This document shows positions 34,260 to 42,556 of a stretch of DNA of 64,000 bases, in pieces (position 1 is the first letter of the stretch; each line of letters starts with the position of its first letter). Position numbers and translations under genes: made by a program. This DNA is from Clostridiales bacterium (GTDB lineage: Bacteria > Bacillota > Clostridia > Oscillospirales > Oscillospiraceae). Under the pieces are notes generated by a model. It had not been told where the DNA came from and searched no databases. It was given only the letters and a program-made list of their open reading frames with translations. The stretch is taken from positions 1 through 64,000 of the forward strand of contig JALFRA010000014.1 of the NCBI GenBank assembly GCA_022785125.1, in the 5' to 3' direction.

Positions 34260-35792
34260 ATGAAAGTTGTGTATTGGCGGCGGGGCACGGCGCTTTTGTC
34301 TGTGCTGAGCCTGCTTCTGCTGGGCGGCTGCTCCGGCTCCGATCAGGACGGGTACCGCACGGTCCAGCCTGATACCGGCCCGGTGGAGTACCGGGTGGAG
34401 GATACCGGCACCGTGACCTACGCCGACAACTATGCCATCGTCCCCACCGTCAGCGGCACGGTGACGGAGTGTACCTTTCAGGAGGGTGACACCGTAACGG
34501 CGGGTCAGGTTCTGTACACCATCGACTCCGACGCTCTGGAGGACCAGATCGTCCAGGCCCAGCTGTCGGTGGACAGCGCCCAGGTGGCCCTGGAGCAGAC
34601 GGTGGCCGCGCTGAATCAGGCCAAGGTGGGTCTGTCCCAGGCCCAGGCCGCCTGCGCCGACCTGACAGTGGTCTCTCACGCTTCCGGCTCGATAACAACA
34701 GTCAACGTCCATGTGGGAGACTTCATCTCCGCCGGCACACCGGTGGCCCAGGTGGTGGACAGCGTGAATCTGAAACTCACCGTCCCCTTCGCCCTGGAGG
34801 ACGCCAAGGCCCTGACGCCGGGCTCTGCCGCCATCATCTCCTTCCCCGGCAAGGCGGACACCCTCACCGGCACGGTGGTGCGGGTCTATGACACGCCCGT
34901 GGCCCTCAGCGGCAGCCGCACCGGCGTCAATGTGGAGTTCTCCTTCCGCAATCCCGGCACCCTGGCCAGCGGTTCCACCGCCATGGCGTCGGTGAATGGG
35001 GTGATGTGCATGGAAGCCGGTACCATCTCCTACACCACCGAACAGTCCATCTACGCCGGTCAGTCAGGACAGGTACTCACCCTCTCCATAAAGGAGGGCC
35101 AGACGGTCACCGCCGGGCAGACGGTGCTTACCCTGAAAAATGACAGCCTGACCAACGCCGTGGACAACGCCCAGCTCCAGGTCAATAACGCCAAGCTTCA
35201 GGTGGACGCCGCCCAGGTCCAGGTGAATTCGGCTCAGGCCAGCCTGGACCAACTCATCGATCAGCGGGAGGATTACACCATCACCGCTCCGGCGGACGGG
35301 ATCATCCTCTCCCGCACGTCCAAGAAAGGGGATCTGGCCTCCGCCGGCAATCCCATGGCGGTGCTGGCCCAGCCTGAAGCCCTGTGCGTCCACGCCAGCA
35401 TCGACGAGCAGTACATCGACCGAGTGGGTACCGGCCAGAGCGTATCCATCACCTTTACCACCGACACTGGGGAGCAGCGCACCTACACCGGCTCGGTGCG
35501 GCGGGTGGAGGACACCGGCGTTACCTCCGGCGGCGTCACCGACTACACTGTGGAGATCGCCCTGGATAACACCGACGGCTTGCGGGACGGCATGAACGTG
35601 TCGGTATCCATTCTCACGGAGGGGAAAGAGAATTGCCTCCGTGTGCCTGTGAAGGCGGTGGACGGAGATACCGTTCAGGTGCTGCGAAACGACAAGGCCG
35701 AGACGGTCACCGTGGAGACCGGCCTCTGGGGCAGCGACTATGTGGAGATCCTGTCCGGGGTCACGGAGGAGGACGAAGTGATCCTGCCTTAA
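34260..35792 (+). CDS. HlyD-family efflux adaptor lipoprotein
   Basis: 510 residues from the ATG at 34260; GGGGGTG lies just upstream, and a GTG nine bases earlier is the alternative. A lipobox LGGC puts the acylated cysteine at C24, anchoring the protein outside the membrane. The barrel-sandwich lipoyl halves (VTECTFQEGDTVTAGQVLY and ITAPADGIILSRTSKKGD) flank coiled-coil segments rich in alternating Q, A and V (QAQLSVDSAQVALEQ). A second lipoyl-like repeat begins near 275. It completes the ABC exporter by linking the permease to the cell wall side. A bidirectional terminator follows. Confidence 0.9.
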   Translation: MKVVYWRRGTALLSVLSLLLLGGCSGSDQDGYRTVQPDTGPVEYRVEDTGTVTYADNYAIVPTVSGTVTECTFQEGDTVTAGQVLYTIDSDALEDQIVQAQLSVDSAQVALEQTVAALNQAKVGLSQAQAACADLTVVSHASGSITTVNVHVGDFISAGTPVAQVVDSVNLKLTVPFALEDAKALTPGSAAIISFPGKADTLTGTVVRVYDTPVALSGSRTGVNVEFSFRNPGTLASGSTAMASVNGVMCMEAGTISYTTEQSIYAGQSGQVLTLSIKEGQTVTAGQTVLTLKNDSLTNAVDNAQLQVNNAKLQVDAAQVQVNSAQASLDQLIDQREDYTITAPADGIILSRTSKKGDLASAGNPMAVLAQPEALCVHASIDEQYIDRVGTGQSVSITFTTDTGEQRTYTGSVRRVEDTGVTSGGVTDYTVEIALDNTDGLRDGMNVSVSILTEGKENCLRVPVKAVDGDTVQVLRNDKAETVTVETGLWGSDYVEILSGVTEEDEVILP

Positions 35793-35804
35793 ATCCATAT
35801 AATA

Positions 35805-35836
35805 AAAAGCGCGGAACCGGACGGTTCCGCGCTTTT
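35805..35836. terminator. bidirectional terminator between convergent genes
   Basis: AAAAGCGCGGAACC pairs perfectly with GGTTCCGCGCTTTT. It serves the adaptor gene on the plus strand and the gene ending at 35840 on the minus strand. Confidence 0.9.
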
Positions 35837-35839
35837 GTT

Positions 35840-37183
35840 TCAATCAACGGCTCCAGTGACGGGGTGGACACGGGATTGGCTGGCCGGGCTGCTGTTTACA
35901 AAGGCGGCCGTCTCCTCCAGGTTCAAGCCCCTGATCGAATAACTGACGGCCACCGTCACTCCGTCTGCCTCAGTATAATGGACGGTGAAGGGTCTGTACC
36001 GCCAGCCCGGGGTATCCCCATGGTCATCGTCTTCATAGTAACCGATCCACTCCAGAGCCTGAGGGGTGACTACCTCATCCGGCTGGAAGTCGGGGGCCAG
36101 CAGGGAAGTACCATCGGGAAAGCGGCCCACAGAGACGCTGATATAGTCATCGCCCCGGCACCACAGGATACTCATGCTATCTTCCAAATCGTCAAAATGC
36201 CACTGGGCGCTCTCAAAGGCAAAGCCGTCGGGCAGGGCCGACTGGTCGGGCAGATAGGGCGCCAGCTCCTGCTGATAGGCCTCGCCCAGGGTCAGTTCCC
36301 CGCTGCCGTAGAGCCGGGCGGTACCCAGACCTACCGTATGGTTCCCGCCCTTCGGGGCGTCCAGGCCCTCGGCGGTAAAGCCCTTGTGACCCACCACCAG
36401 ATTGGTCAGCCAGGCAGCGATCCCCTCGTCTTTGCTGGTACAGGTGAAGTTTATCCCCATGTTCCCATCAAAATAATCGGCATGGTAGGTGTACTCCTTG
36501 GTATCGTCTCCGTCCTGATCGTAGTAGAGGGAGTAAGTGGTGACCTCCACCCCGTCCACCTCCTGGACGGCGGCATCTGCATAGAGCAGATCAATGAGGG
36601 GCTCCCGGCCCGGCCACAGTTCCAAACGCAGGGTATCCTCTCCCCGCTGGCCCATAATATCGATTCGCCAGGGATTTCCCTCCCCGTCGTAGATCACCGT
36701 GCCGTCCAGGCCAAAGCCGGTCCAGTCCAGCGTCCAGGGCACCGCATCAGTACCGCCCAGCACGGCGATGATCTCCTGGGCGGACAGCAGCTCCATAAAC
36801 CACCCCTCGGGATAAGCGTAGTCTCCTGCCAGGGCCTCCGAGCCGGTACAGTCGGGGTAATGGTAATCATAACCGGGCACATTGGGGAAGCTGTGAGGCT
36901 GTCCCCCAAAGGCGTCCTCCACCACCAGGGTGTGATCTCCCTCCTGGGTCACTTGCTGGCTCATCTGAGGCGTGGCCGCCACCCCCGCCGTGGGATTGGG
37001 TCCAGCCAGACTTCTCCCCCGCCACAGCTGCCAGCCACCTGCCGCCGCCACCAGACAGCAGGCCGCCAGAACGCCCGCCGCCAAAGCAGGACGGGCCCGC
37101 CGGGGCCGCTTTCCCTCCAACACCCGGTCCGCCAGGGATGCCGGGGCGGCAATGCGGTCCATATAGTCACGATATCGGTTCAT
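35840..37183 (-). CDS. anti-sigma-factor-like membrane protein
   Basis: 447 residues. A short cytoplasmic N-terminus (about 1-32, RYRDYMDRIAAPASLADRVLEGK) is followed by one membrane helix (about 33-50), then a large extracytoplasmic part rich in Trp, Asp and Gly without a motif I can name. The start overlaps the stop of the ECF sigma gene by four bases. Such coupling and topology are typical of anti-sigma factors that hold their sigma at the membrane until a signal arrives outside. The N-terminal segment is shorter than a classic zinc anti-sigma domain and has no HxxxCxxC. The regulatory role is inferred from position. Confidence 0.65.
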   Translation of the reverse strand: MNRYRDYMDRIAAPASLADRVLEGKRPRRARPALAAGVLAACCLVAAAGGWQLWRGRSLAGPNPTAGVAATPQMSQQVTQEGDHTLVVEDAFGGQPHSFPNVPGYDYHYPDCTGSEALAGDYAYPEGWFMELLSAQEIIAVLGGTDAVPWTLDWTGFGLDGTVIYDGEGNPWRIDIMGQRGEDTLRLELWPGREPLIDLLYADAAVQEVDGVEVTTYSLYYDQDGDDTKEYTYHADYFDGNMGINFTCTSKDEGIAAWLTNLVVGHKGFTAEGLDAPKGGNHTVGLGTARLYGSGELTLGEAYQQELAPYLPDQSALPDGFAFESAQWHFDDLEDSMSILWCRGDDYISVSVGRFPDGTSLLAPDFQPDEVVTPQALEWIGYYEDDDHGDTPGWRYRPFTVHYTEADGVTVAVSYSIRGLNLEETAAFVNSSPASQSRVHPVTGAVD

Positions 37184-37647
37184 TCCTGTTCTCCTTTCAG
37201 CAGCGCCCCCAGTTTTGCCCTGGCCCGGGTGAGCCGGGAGCGGACGGTACCCTCCCGCCAGCCGGTCATTTCGGCGATCTCGGCGGTCTGGTACCCCTCA
37301 TAATAGTAGAGATGAAGCACCGTCCGGTCCCTGGCGGGCAGGGCCATAATGGCGTCCAGCAAGCCCTGCTCCTCCGGGTCCGCGGCAGGGTAGGTATCCA
37401 GCAGCGGGTCGGTGCGCCGCCGCCAGGGTGAGCGCAGGCGGCTCTTGCAGCCATTGACGGTGACCCGCAGCAGCCAGGCCTTCTCATGGGCGGGGCTTTC
37501 AAATTCCGGCCCCTTCTCCAGGCAGCGCAGGAAGGCGTCCTGCACCGCATCCTCCGCCTCATGGGCATCCCCAAGAATGGCCAGGGCAGCCCGGTACAGG
37601 GTATTTTGATGAATCTGAATCAGTGTTTCCAACCGGTTGGGGTCCAT
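37180..37647 (-). CDS. ECF RNA polymerase sigma factor
   Basis: 155 residues. Region 2 spans about 8-72 (ALAILGDAHEAEDAVQDAFLRC), and region 4 spans about 98-150 (LPARDRTVLHLYYYEGYQTAEIAEMTGWREGTVRSRLTRAR), a clear helix-turn-helix. Sigma-70 family members of this short type direct polymerase to stress or envelope regulons. It is first in a two-gene unit with the membrane protein that probably restrains it. No target promoter can be picked by eye. Confidence 0.93.
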   Translation of the reverse strand: MDPNRLETLIQIHQNTLYRAALAILGDAHEAEDAVQDAFLRCLEKGPEFESPAHEKAWLLRVTVNGCKSRLRSPWRRRTDPLLDTYPAADPEEQGLLDAIMALPARDRTVLHLYYYEGYQTAEIAEMTGWREGTVRSRLTRARAKLGALLKGEQE

Positions 37648-37730
37648 TTCCTCTCTCCCCCTTTCACCCTATATACGCTTTTAGACGGCAAATTGCTGCA
37701 ATGGCTGCGTAAAATAGCAGCTCCACCAAG

Positions 37731-37760
37731 TTGCCTCAAGCCAAAAAACTATGATATACT
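37731..37760 (+). promoter_or_regulatory. promoter of the D-aminopeptidase gene
   Basis: TTGCCT (37731-37736), 18-base spacer, TATACT (37755-37760), with GGGAGG before the ATG at 37788. Confidence 0.55.
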
Positions 37761-37787
37761 GAAAAAAACGCTTGGGAGGCCTGTCCT

Positions 37788-38591
37788 ATGCAATTTTATC
37801 TCAGCGCCGACATCGAAGGAACTTGCGGCATTGCCGACTGGAAAGAGACCGAGCGGGGCTCCACGTTCGATTATGAGCCCTTCCGAAAACAGATGACCGC
37901 CGAAGTGGCCGCCGCCTGTCACGGCGCTCTGGCCGGCGGGGCGGATGGCCTGCTGGTGAAGGACGCCCATGACTCCGCCCGTAACCTGGATGCCGCCGCC
38001 CTCCCCCGTGAGACCCGCATCTTCCGGGGCTGGACCGGCGACCCTCTGTGTATGATGGCTGGGCTGGACCGGGAAAAATTCGGCGGTGTGCTGTTTACCG
38101 GCTACCACGCCTGGAGTTCCTGCGGCGGCAATCCCCTGTCCCATACCATGACCACCGACTGCGCCCAGGTGCTGCTCAACGGAAGGCCCGCCAGCGAGTT
38201 TCTCATCAACGCCTACATCGCCGGTTATTTCGGCGTGCCTGTCTGCTTCCTGTCCGGAGACAAGGACCTGTGCGACAGCGCCCGGCAGCTCATCCCCGCC
38301 ATCGTCACCGTTCCGGTGAATGAGGGCGTAGGGGGCGGCGTACTGTCCATGCACCCCGCCGCCGCAGCGGATGCCATCCGTAAGGGGGCGGAGGAGGCGG
38401 TAAAGCGGGCGGCAAACTGCGTGGTACCCATGCCGGAGCAGTTTGAGACCGCCGTTACCTTCCACGATCATAAACTGGCTTACCGCCGCAGCTTCTATCC
38501 CGGCGCCTGTCTGAAGGACAGCCGTACCCTCTCCTTTGCAACGAAGGATTGGTATGAGATGCTGCGCTTTTATCACTTCGTACTGGCTTAA
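37788..38591 (+). CDS. M55 family D-aminopeptidase (DppA-like)
   Basis: 267 residues, full length. M55 enzymes are zinc peptidases, a decameric family that cuts D-amino-acid peptides, perhaps from cell-wall turnover. The hallmark SADIEGTCG near the N-terminus, DAHDSARN (about 64), GYHAWS (about 104), and SHTMTTDC carry the metal ligands. FLSGDKDLC follows. No dpp transporter genes flank it; instead the next gene encodes an NYN protein, 11 bases downstream. Confidence 0.92.
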   Translation: MQFYLSADIEGTCGIADWKETERGSTFDYEPFRKQMTAEVAAACHGALAGGADGLLVKDAHDSARNLDAAALPRETRIFRGWTGDPLCMMAGLDREKFGGVLFTGYHAWSSCGGNPLSHTMTTDCAQVLLNGRPASEFLINAYIAGYFGVPVCFLSGDKDLCDSARQLIPAIVTVPVNEGVGGGVLSMHPAAAADAIRKGAEEAVKRAANCVVPMPEQFETAVTFHDHKLAYRRSFYPGACLKDSRTLSFATKDWYEMLRFYHFVLA

Positions 38592-38602
38592 GGAGGACCG
38601 CC

Positions 38603-39391
38603 ATGTCAGAACAGACCGATCTGCGTCTGGCCGTGCTCATCGACGCGGACAACGCCCCCCGCTCGGCCCTTGGGGATATCATGGCCGAGGTGGCGGTATA
38701 CGGCACCCCCACCATCAAGCGGATCTACGGGGACTGGACCACCCCCAACCTGGCCTCCTGGAAGGGCCCTCTGCTGGAAAACGCCATTACCCCCATCCAG
38801 CAGTACAGCTATACCACCGGCAAGAATGCCACCGACTCGGCCATGATCATCGACGCCATGGACATCCTCTACACCGGCCAGGTGGACGGTTTCGTGCTGG
38901 TGAGCAGCGACAGCGATTTCACCCGTCTGGCCGTGCGGCTGCGGGAGGCAGGCAAAAAGGTCTACGGTATGGGCGAGCGCAAGACCCCCAATCCCTTTAT
39001 CGTAGCCTGCGACAAATTTGTTTACATTGAGGTCATCCGGGCAGCCGCGGAGCAAGCCAGGGCCGAGGAGGAAAAGCCCAAGGCCCAGAAGCCCCAGAAA
39101 AAGAAGGAGACCCCGGCCCAGCCTCAGGATACGGAGCACAAGGTGCCCCAGGCAGTGGTCAAGCTCATTGCCGAATCGGTGGATACCATTGCTGACGAGG
39201 ATGGCTATGCCGCTCTGGGGGAGTTGGGCAATCTGCTGGTGAAAAAGCAGCCCGACTTCGACCCCCGAAATTTTGGTTTTTCCAAACTGTCCAAGCTGGT
39301 CAAATCCCTCTCCCGCTTTGAGGTGGATGTGCGCCCCACCAGCCAGCCCAACGTGACCCACATTCTGGTGCGGGATAAACAAAGCAAATAA
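38603..39391 (+). CDS. NYN-domain RNase-like protein with OST-HTH/LOTUS domain
   Basis: 262 residues. The NYN (PIN-like) domain occupies about 1-150: LIDADNAP carries the first acidic pair, TDSAMIIDAMD the second, and VSSDSDFTRL the third, together forming the metal site. A Glu/Lys/Gln-rich linker (about 160-185) leads to a C-terminal OST-HTH/LOTUS winged helix (about 188-260, VPQAVVKLIAESVDTI...). Such proteins are thought to cut or bind RNA; the exact target is unknown. It probably shares the transcript of the D-aminopeptidase gene. Confidence 0.9.
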   Translation: MSEQTDLRLAVLIDADNAPRSALGDIMAEVAVYGTPTIKRIYGDWTTPNLASWKGPLLENAITPIQQYSYTTGKNATDSAMIIDAMDILYTGQVDGFVLVSSDSDFTRLAVRLREAGKKVYGMGERKTPNPFIVACDKFVYIEVIRAAAEQARAEEEKPKAQKPQKKKETPAQPQDTEHKVPQAVVKLIAESVDTIADEDGYAALGELGNLLVKKQPDFDPRNFGFSKLSKLVKSLSRFEVDVRPTSQPNVTHILVRDKQSK

Positions 39392-39410
39392 AGAATAGCA
39401 TCCACATCCT

Positions 39411-39454
39411 GCCATGGGAAGCTGCGAAATTCACAGCTTCCCATGGCTTTTTTT
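39411..39454 (+). terminator. terminator after the NYN gene
   Basis: GCCATGGGAAGCTG pairs with CAGCTTCCCATGGC, followed by TTTTTTT. Confidence 0.92.
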
Positions 39455-39638
39455 GTGCATTTTTCAGAAAGACAGAAGCACTTCCATAGGGTATAATATT
39501 TCGGACCCAGTGCAGCGAACAAGCAGAGTCTTTTCCCAGATTATGTGTCCATTTTGTCCTACTCAGCGGTATATTTTCCGTATAGCAGGGTAAATTATGA
39601 TCAAAACAGTCCTACCTCAAAGGCACTGAAGAAATGTC

Positions 39639-39667
39639 TTTGATTTTATGATATGTTATGTTATAAT
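39639..39667 (+). promoter_or_regulatory. promoter of murA
   Basis: TTTGAT (39639-39644), 17-base spacer, TATAAT (39662-39667). Transcription would begin near 39674, after the upstream ATG at 39670, which supports the later TTG start. The rest of the gap 39455-39638 shows nothing recognizable. Confidence 0.65.
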
Positions 39668-39792
39668 GTATGCGTATTGGAGCGCTCTGCCGCAGGCAGT
39701 CGTTTGAAGATGTTTTATGGCGCCGGTTTGCCCCGGCCTTGGATACCGCCGGTGCGGTGTGTTCCCCGGCGGAAGGAATAGAGGGTTGCATT

Positions 39793-41085
39793 TTGACAAA
39801 GTATGTGATTCACGGCGGGAAACCGCTTTATGGAGAGATCGACATCAGCGGCGCAAAAAACGCCGCTGTTGCTATCATCCCCGCCGCTCTTCTGGTGGAC
39901 GGGGTATGCCGCATTGAAAATCTGCCCCAGATCAGCGATGTAACGCTGCTGCTCAACATTTTGCAGGAACTGGGCGCTGACGTGCGTACCGTCAACCGTA
40001 CCACCGTGGATGTGGACTGCTCCCACATCCGCAATGCCCGGGTACCCGAGGAGCTTGCCCGCAAGATCCGGGCCTCCTACTACCTGATCGGCGCTCTGCT
40101 GGGCCGCTTTGGCTCTGCTGAGGTTCCTCCGCCCGGCGGCTGTGACTTTGGCGGCCGGCCCATTGACCAGCATATCAAGGGCTTTGTAGCCATGGGGGCC
40201 AACGTGGACGTCCGGGGCGGCTACATCCATGCCAAGGCCGCCAACGGCCGGATGAGCGGCACCCAGATCTATCTGGATATCGTCTCCGTGGGCGCCACCA
40301 TGAACATCATGCTGGCCGCCGCTCTGGCCGACGGCATGACCATCATTGAAAACGCCGCCAAGGAGCCCCACATCGTGGACCTGGCCAACTTCCTCAACTC
40401 CATGGGCGCTGAGATCATGGGCGCCGGCACCGATGTCATTAAGATCCGGGGCGTGGAGCGGCTGACCGGCGGCACCTACTCCATCATTCCCGACCAGATC
40501 GAGGCGGGCACCTATATGACCGCCGTGGCTGCCACCGGCGGCGAGGTACTCATCAAGAACGTGATCCCCAAGCATCTGGAGTGCATCACCGCCAAGCTGC
40601 TGGAAATGGGCGTGGATGTGGAGGAGCAGGACGACGCCGTGCTGGTGCGCCGCACGGGCAAGCTGACCCGCACCAACGTCAAGACCCTGCCTTACCCCGG
40701 CTTCCCCACCGATATGCAGCCCCAGATCGCCGCTGTTCTCTGCCTGGCGGAGGGCACCAGCGTAGTCACCGAGGGCGTGTGGGACAACCGTTTCCGCTAT
40801 GCGGATGAGTTCCGCCGCATGGGCGCTCAGATCCAGGTGGACGGTAAGATCGCCGTCATCGAGGGCGTGGAGAAGTTTACCGGCGCCCGCATCCAGGCCT
40901 GTGACCTGCGGGCAGGCGCGGCCATGGTCATTGCCGGACTGGCCGCCCAGGGCACCACGGAGATCGGCTGTATCCACCATATCGAGCGCGGCTATGAGGA
41001 CATTGTCCGCAAGCTGTCCGGTGTGGGGGCTGATATCCGTGTGGTGGTCACCCCCGACGAGGACAAACAGGCCCAGGTTGGATGA
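39793..41085 (+). CDS. murA: UDP-N-acetylglucosamine 1-carboxyvinyltransferase
   Basis: 430 residues from the TTG at 39793 (AGAGGG seven bases before), which gives the usual family start TKYVIHGGKPL. It catalyses the first step of peptidoglycan synthesis, adding enolpyruvate to UDP-GlcNAc. ISGAKNAA (substrate-binding K/N), PPPGGCDFGGRPID with the fosfomycin-sensitive catalytic cysteine, and FPTDMQPQ are all present. The cysteine suggests normal fosfomycin sensitivity. A terminator-like hairpin separates it from the hydrolase gene downstream, so read-through is partial. Confidence 0.95.
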   Translation: MTKYVIHGGKPLYGEIDISGAKNAAVAIIPAALLVDGVCRIENLPQISDVTLLLNILQELGADVRTVNRTTVDVDCSHIRNARVPEELARKIRASYYLIGALLGRFGSAEVPPPGGCDFGGRPIDQHIKGFVAMGANVDVRGGYIHAKAANGRMSGTQIYLDIVSVGATMNIMLAAALADGMTIIENAAKEPHIVDLANFLNSMGAEIMGAGTDVIKIRGVERLTGGTYSIIPDQIEAGTYMTAVAATGGEVLIKNVIPKHLECITAKLLEMGVDVEEQDDAVLVRRTGKLTRTNVKTLPYPGFPTDMQPQIAAVLCLAEGTSVVTEGVWDNRFRYADEFRRMGAQIQVDGKIAVIEGVEKFTGARIQACDLRAGAAMVIAGLAAQGTTEIGCIHHIERGYEDIVRKLSGVGADIRVVVTPDEDKQAQVG

Positions 41086-41102
41086 TCAACATAGATCTTA
41101 TG

Positions 41103-41132
41103 CAGGCGGGGGAACTCCTCCGCCTGTTTTTT
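41103..41132 (+). terminator. terminator-like hairpin between murA and the MBL gene
   Basis: CAGGCGG pairs with CCGCCTG, followed by TTTTTT. It stands 18 bases after the murA stop and just before the ribosome site of the next gene. Confidence 0.65.
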
Positions 41133-41150
41133 CTGGAAAGGAGCGATTTT

Positions 41151-41939
41151 GTGCTTCAACTGTGTACCCTGGCCAGCGGCTCCAGCGGCAACAGCCTGCT
41201 GGTCAGCGATGGCGACACCCACATTCTGGTGGACGCCGGCATCTCCTGCCGCCGTATTACCACCGCACTGAAGGGGCTGGGAGTGGATCCCGCCAGCCTG
41301 TCCGCCGTACTCATCACCCATGAGCACACCGACCATATCTCCGGCCTCACCACCCTGACCAAGCAGCGGAAGGTGCCGGTGTACGCCAGCCGGGGCACCG
41401 GACGTCAGCTGTGCTACCGCATTGCCTTTCTGGAGGAGGTGTTCCATCCCTTTACGCCGGGGGAACACTTCTCCATCGGCTCCATTGACGTGGAAACCTT
41501 CCCCACCCCCCATGACGCCGCTGAAAGCACCGGCTACGCCCTCTCCGCCGGTGGCAGAAAGGCGGCGGTGGTCACCGACCTGGGCCATGTGACCCCCGAG
41601 GTGGAGGCGGGCATCCGAGGGGCCAGTCTGCTGGTGGCTGAGGCCAACCACGACGTGGAGTGGCTCCGCTCCGGTCCCTACCCCTACTTCCTCAAGGACC
41701 GCATCCTGGGGGACCGGGGCCACCTGTCCAACGAGGCCGGGGCTGCCCTGGTGTGCTCCGCTGTGGCGGCGGGAACCTCCACCGTGGTGCTGGCCCACCT
41801 GTCTCACGAGAACAACACCCCGGAGCGGGCCCGACAGGTGGTGGGGGCTTCCCTCACCCGTATGGGAGCCGTTCCCGGCCGGGACGTACTGCTGGACGTG
41901 GCGCCCCGCAGTGAACCGGGACGGAGGTACAGCGTATGA
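41151..41939 (+). CDS. MBL-fold metallohydrolase, YycJ/WalJ type
   Basis: 262 residues from the GTG at 41151, six bases after AAAGGAG; a longer frame overlaps murA without a ribosome site. The metallo-beta-lactamase fold is shown by LASGSSGNS, ILVDAGISCRR, the metal motif THEHTDHISGL, TPHDAAES and VTDLGHVT. Family knowledge: YycJ/WalJ is a 5'-exonuclease-like enzyme linked to the WalRK regulon and DNA repair in Bacillus; its order beside rlmH is common in Firmicutes. Its stop overlaps the rlmH start by four bases. Confidence 0.88.
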   Translation: MLQLCTLASGSSGNSLLVSDGDTHILVDAGISCRRITTALKGLGVDPASLSAVLITHEHTDHISGLTTLTKQRKVPVYASRGTGRQLCYRIAFLEEVFHPFTPGEHFSIGSIDVETFPTPHDAAESTGYALSAGGRKAAVVTDLGHVTPEVEAGIRGASLLVAEANHDVEWLRSGPYPYFLKDRILGDRGHLSNEAGAALVCSAVAAGTSTVVLAHLSHENNTPERARQVVGASLTRMGAVPGRDVLLDVAPRSEPGRRYSV

Positions 41940-42424
41940 AAGGAATTCCCATCCATATCATCTGCGTGGGCAAGCTGAAGGAAAAGTTCTACATAGACGG
42001 GGCGGCGGAATATGTCAAGCGGCTGGGGGGCTACTGCAAGCTCCAGATTACCGAACTGCCCGAGGAGCGGCTGCCTCAGAACCCCTCCCGGGCCCAGATC
42101 GACGCCGCGCTGGAAAAGGAGGCCGCGGCGGTAACCGCCAAGATCCCCAAGGGCGGGGCGCTGGTGGCCCTGTGCGTGGAGGGCCAGCTCCTCTCCAGCG
42201 AGAAGCTGGCTGCCCGACTGGAGGGATGGACGGGTCAGGGCAAAAATACCTTGACCTTCCTCATCGGCTCCTCCTACGGCATGCACCCTTCCCTGAAGGA
42301 GAAGGCCGACCTGCGCCTGTCCATGTCTCCCATGACCTTCCCCCACCACCTGGCCCGGGTCATGCTGCTGGAGCAGATCTACCGCTGCTTCAAGATCGTG
42401 GAGGGTTCCGGGTACCATAAGTGA
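41936..42424 (+). CDS. rlmH: 23S rRNA pseudouridine-1915 N3-methyltransferase
   Basis: 162 residues, the usual size. A SPOUT-fold enzyme that methylates pseudouridine 1915 in helix 69 of 23S rRNA using SAM. The N-terminal IICVGKLKEKFY, the knot region LVALCVEG and FLIGSSYGMHPS, and the closing HHLARVMLLEQIYRCFKI are all characteristic. Its start overlaps the yycJ-like gene by four bases, so the two are coupled. Confidence 0.96.
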   Translation: MKGIPIHIICVGKLKEKFYIDGAAEYVKRLGGYCKLQITELPEERLPQNPSRAQIDAALEKEAAAVTAKIPKGGALVALCVEGQLLSSEKLAARLEGWTGQGKNTLTFLIGSSYGMHPSLKEKADLRLSMSPMTFPHHLARVMLLEQIYRCFKIVEGSGYHK

Positions 42425-42497
42425 AGGGCAGGAAAATTTTTGCACCTCACGGCGTAAACTCCCAAAAAACAGGGTAGATATACCGGTTAGTTTGTGC

Positions 42498-42503
42498 TAT
42501 AAT
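42498..42503 (+). promoter_or_regulatory. extended -10 promoter of the phosphohexomutase gene
   Basis: TGCTATAAT gives an extended -10 (TATAAT at 42498-42503) without a good -35. GGAGGT stands just before the ATG at 42557. Confidence 0.5.
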
Positions 42504-42556
42504 CACAAGCGCAGAGATGTGCTTTTGCTGAATTTGAGGTATTGGAGGTAATTCCC

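Noticed and set aside
39670-39792. murA starting at the ATG at 39670
   Set aside because: This ATG lies at the predicted transcription start and adds 41 residues not found in MurA; the TTG at 39793 has a ribosome site and the family N-terminus.
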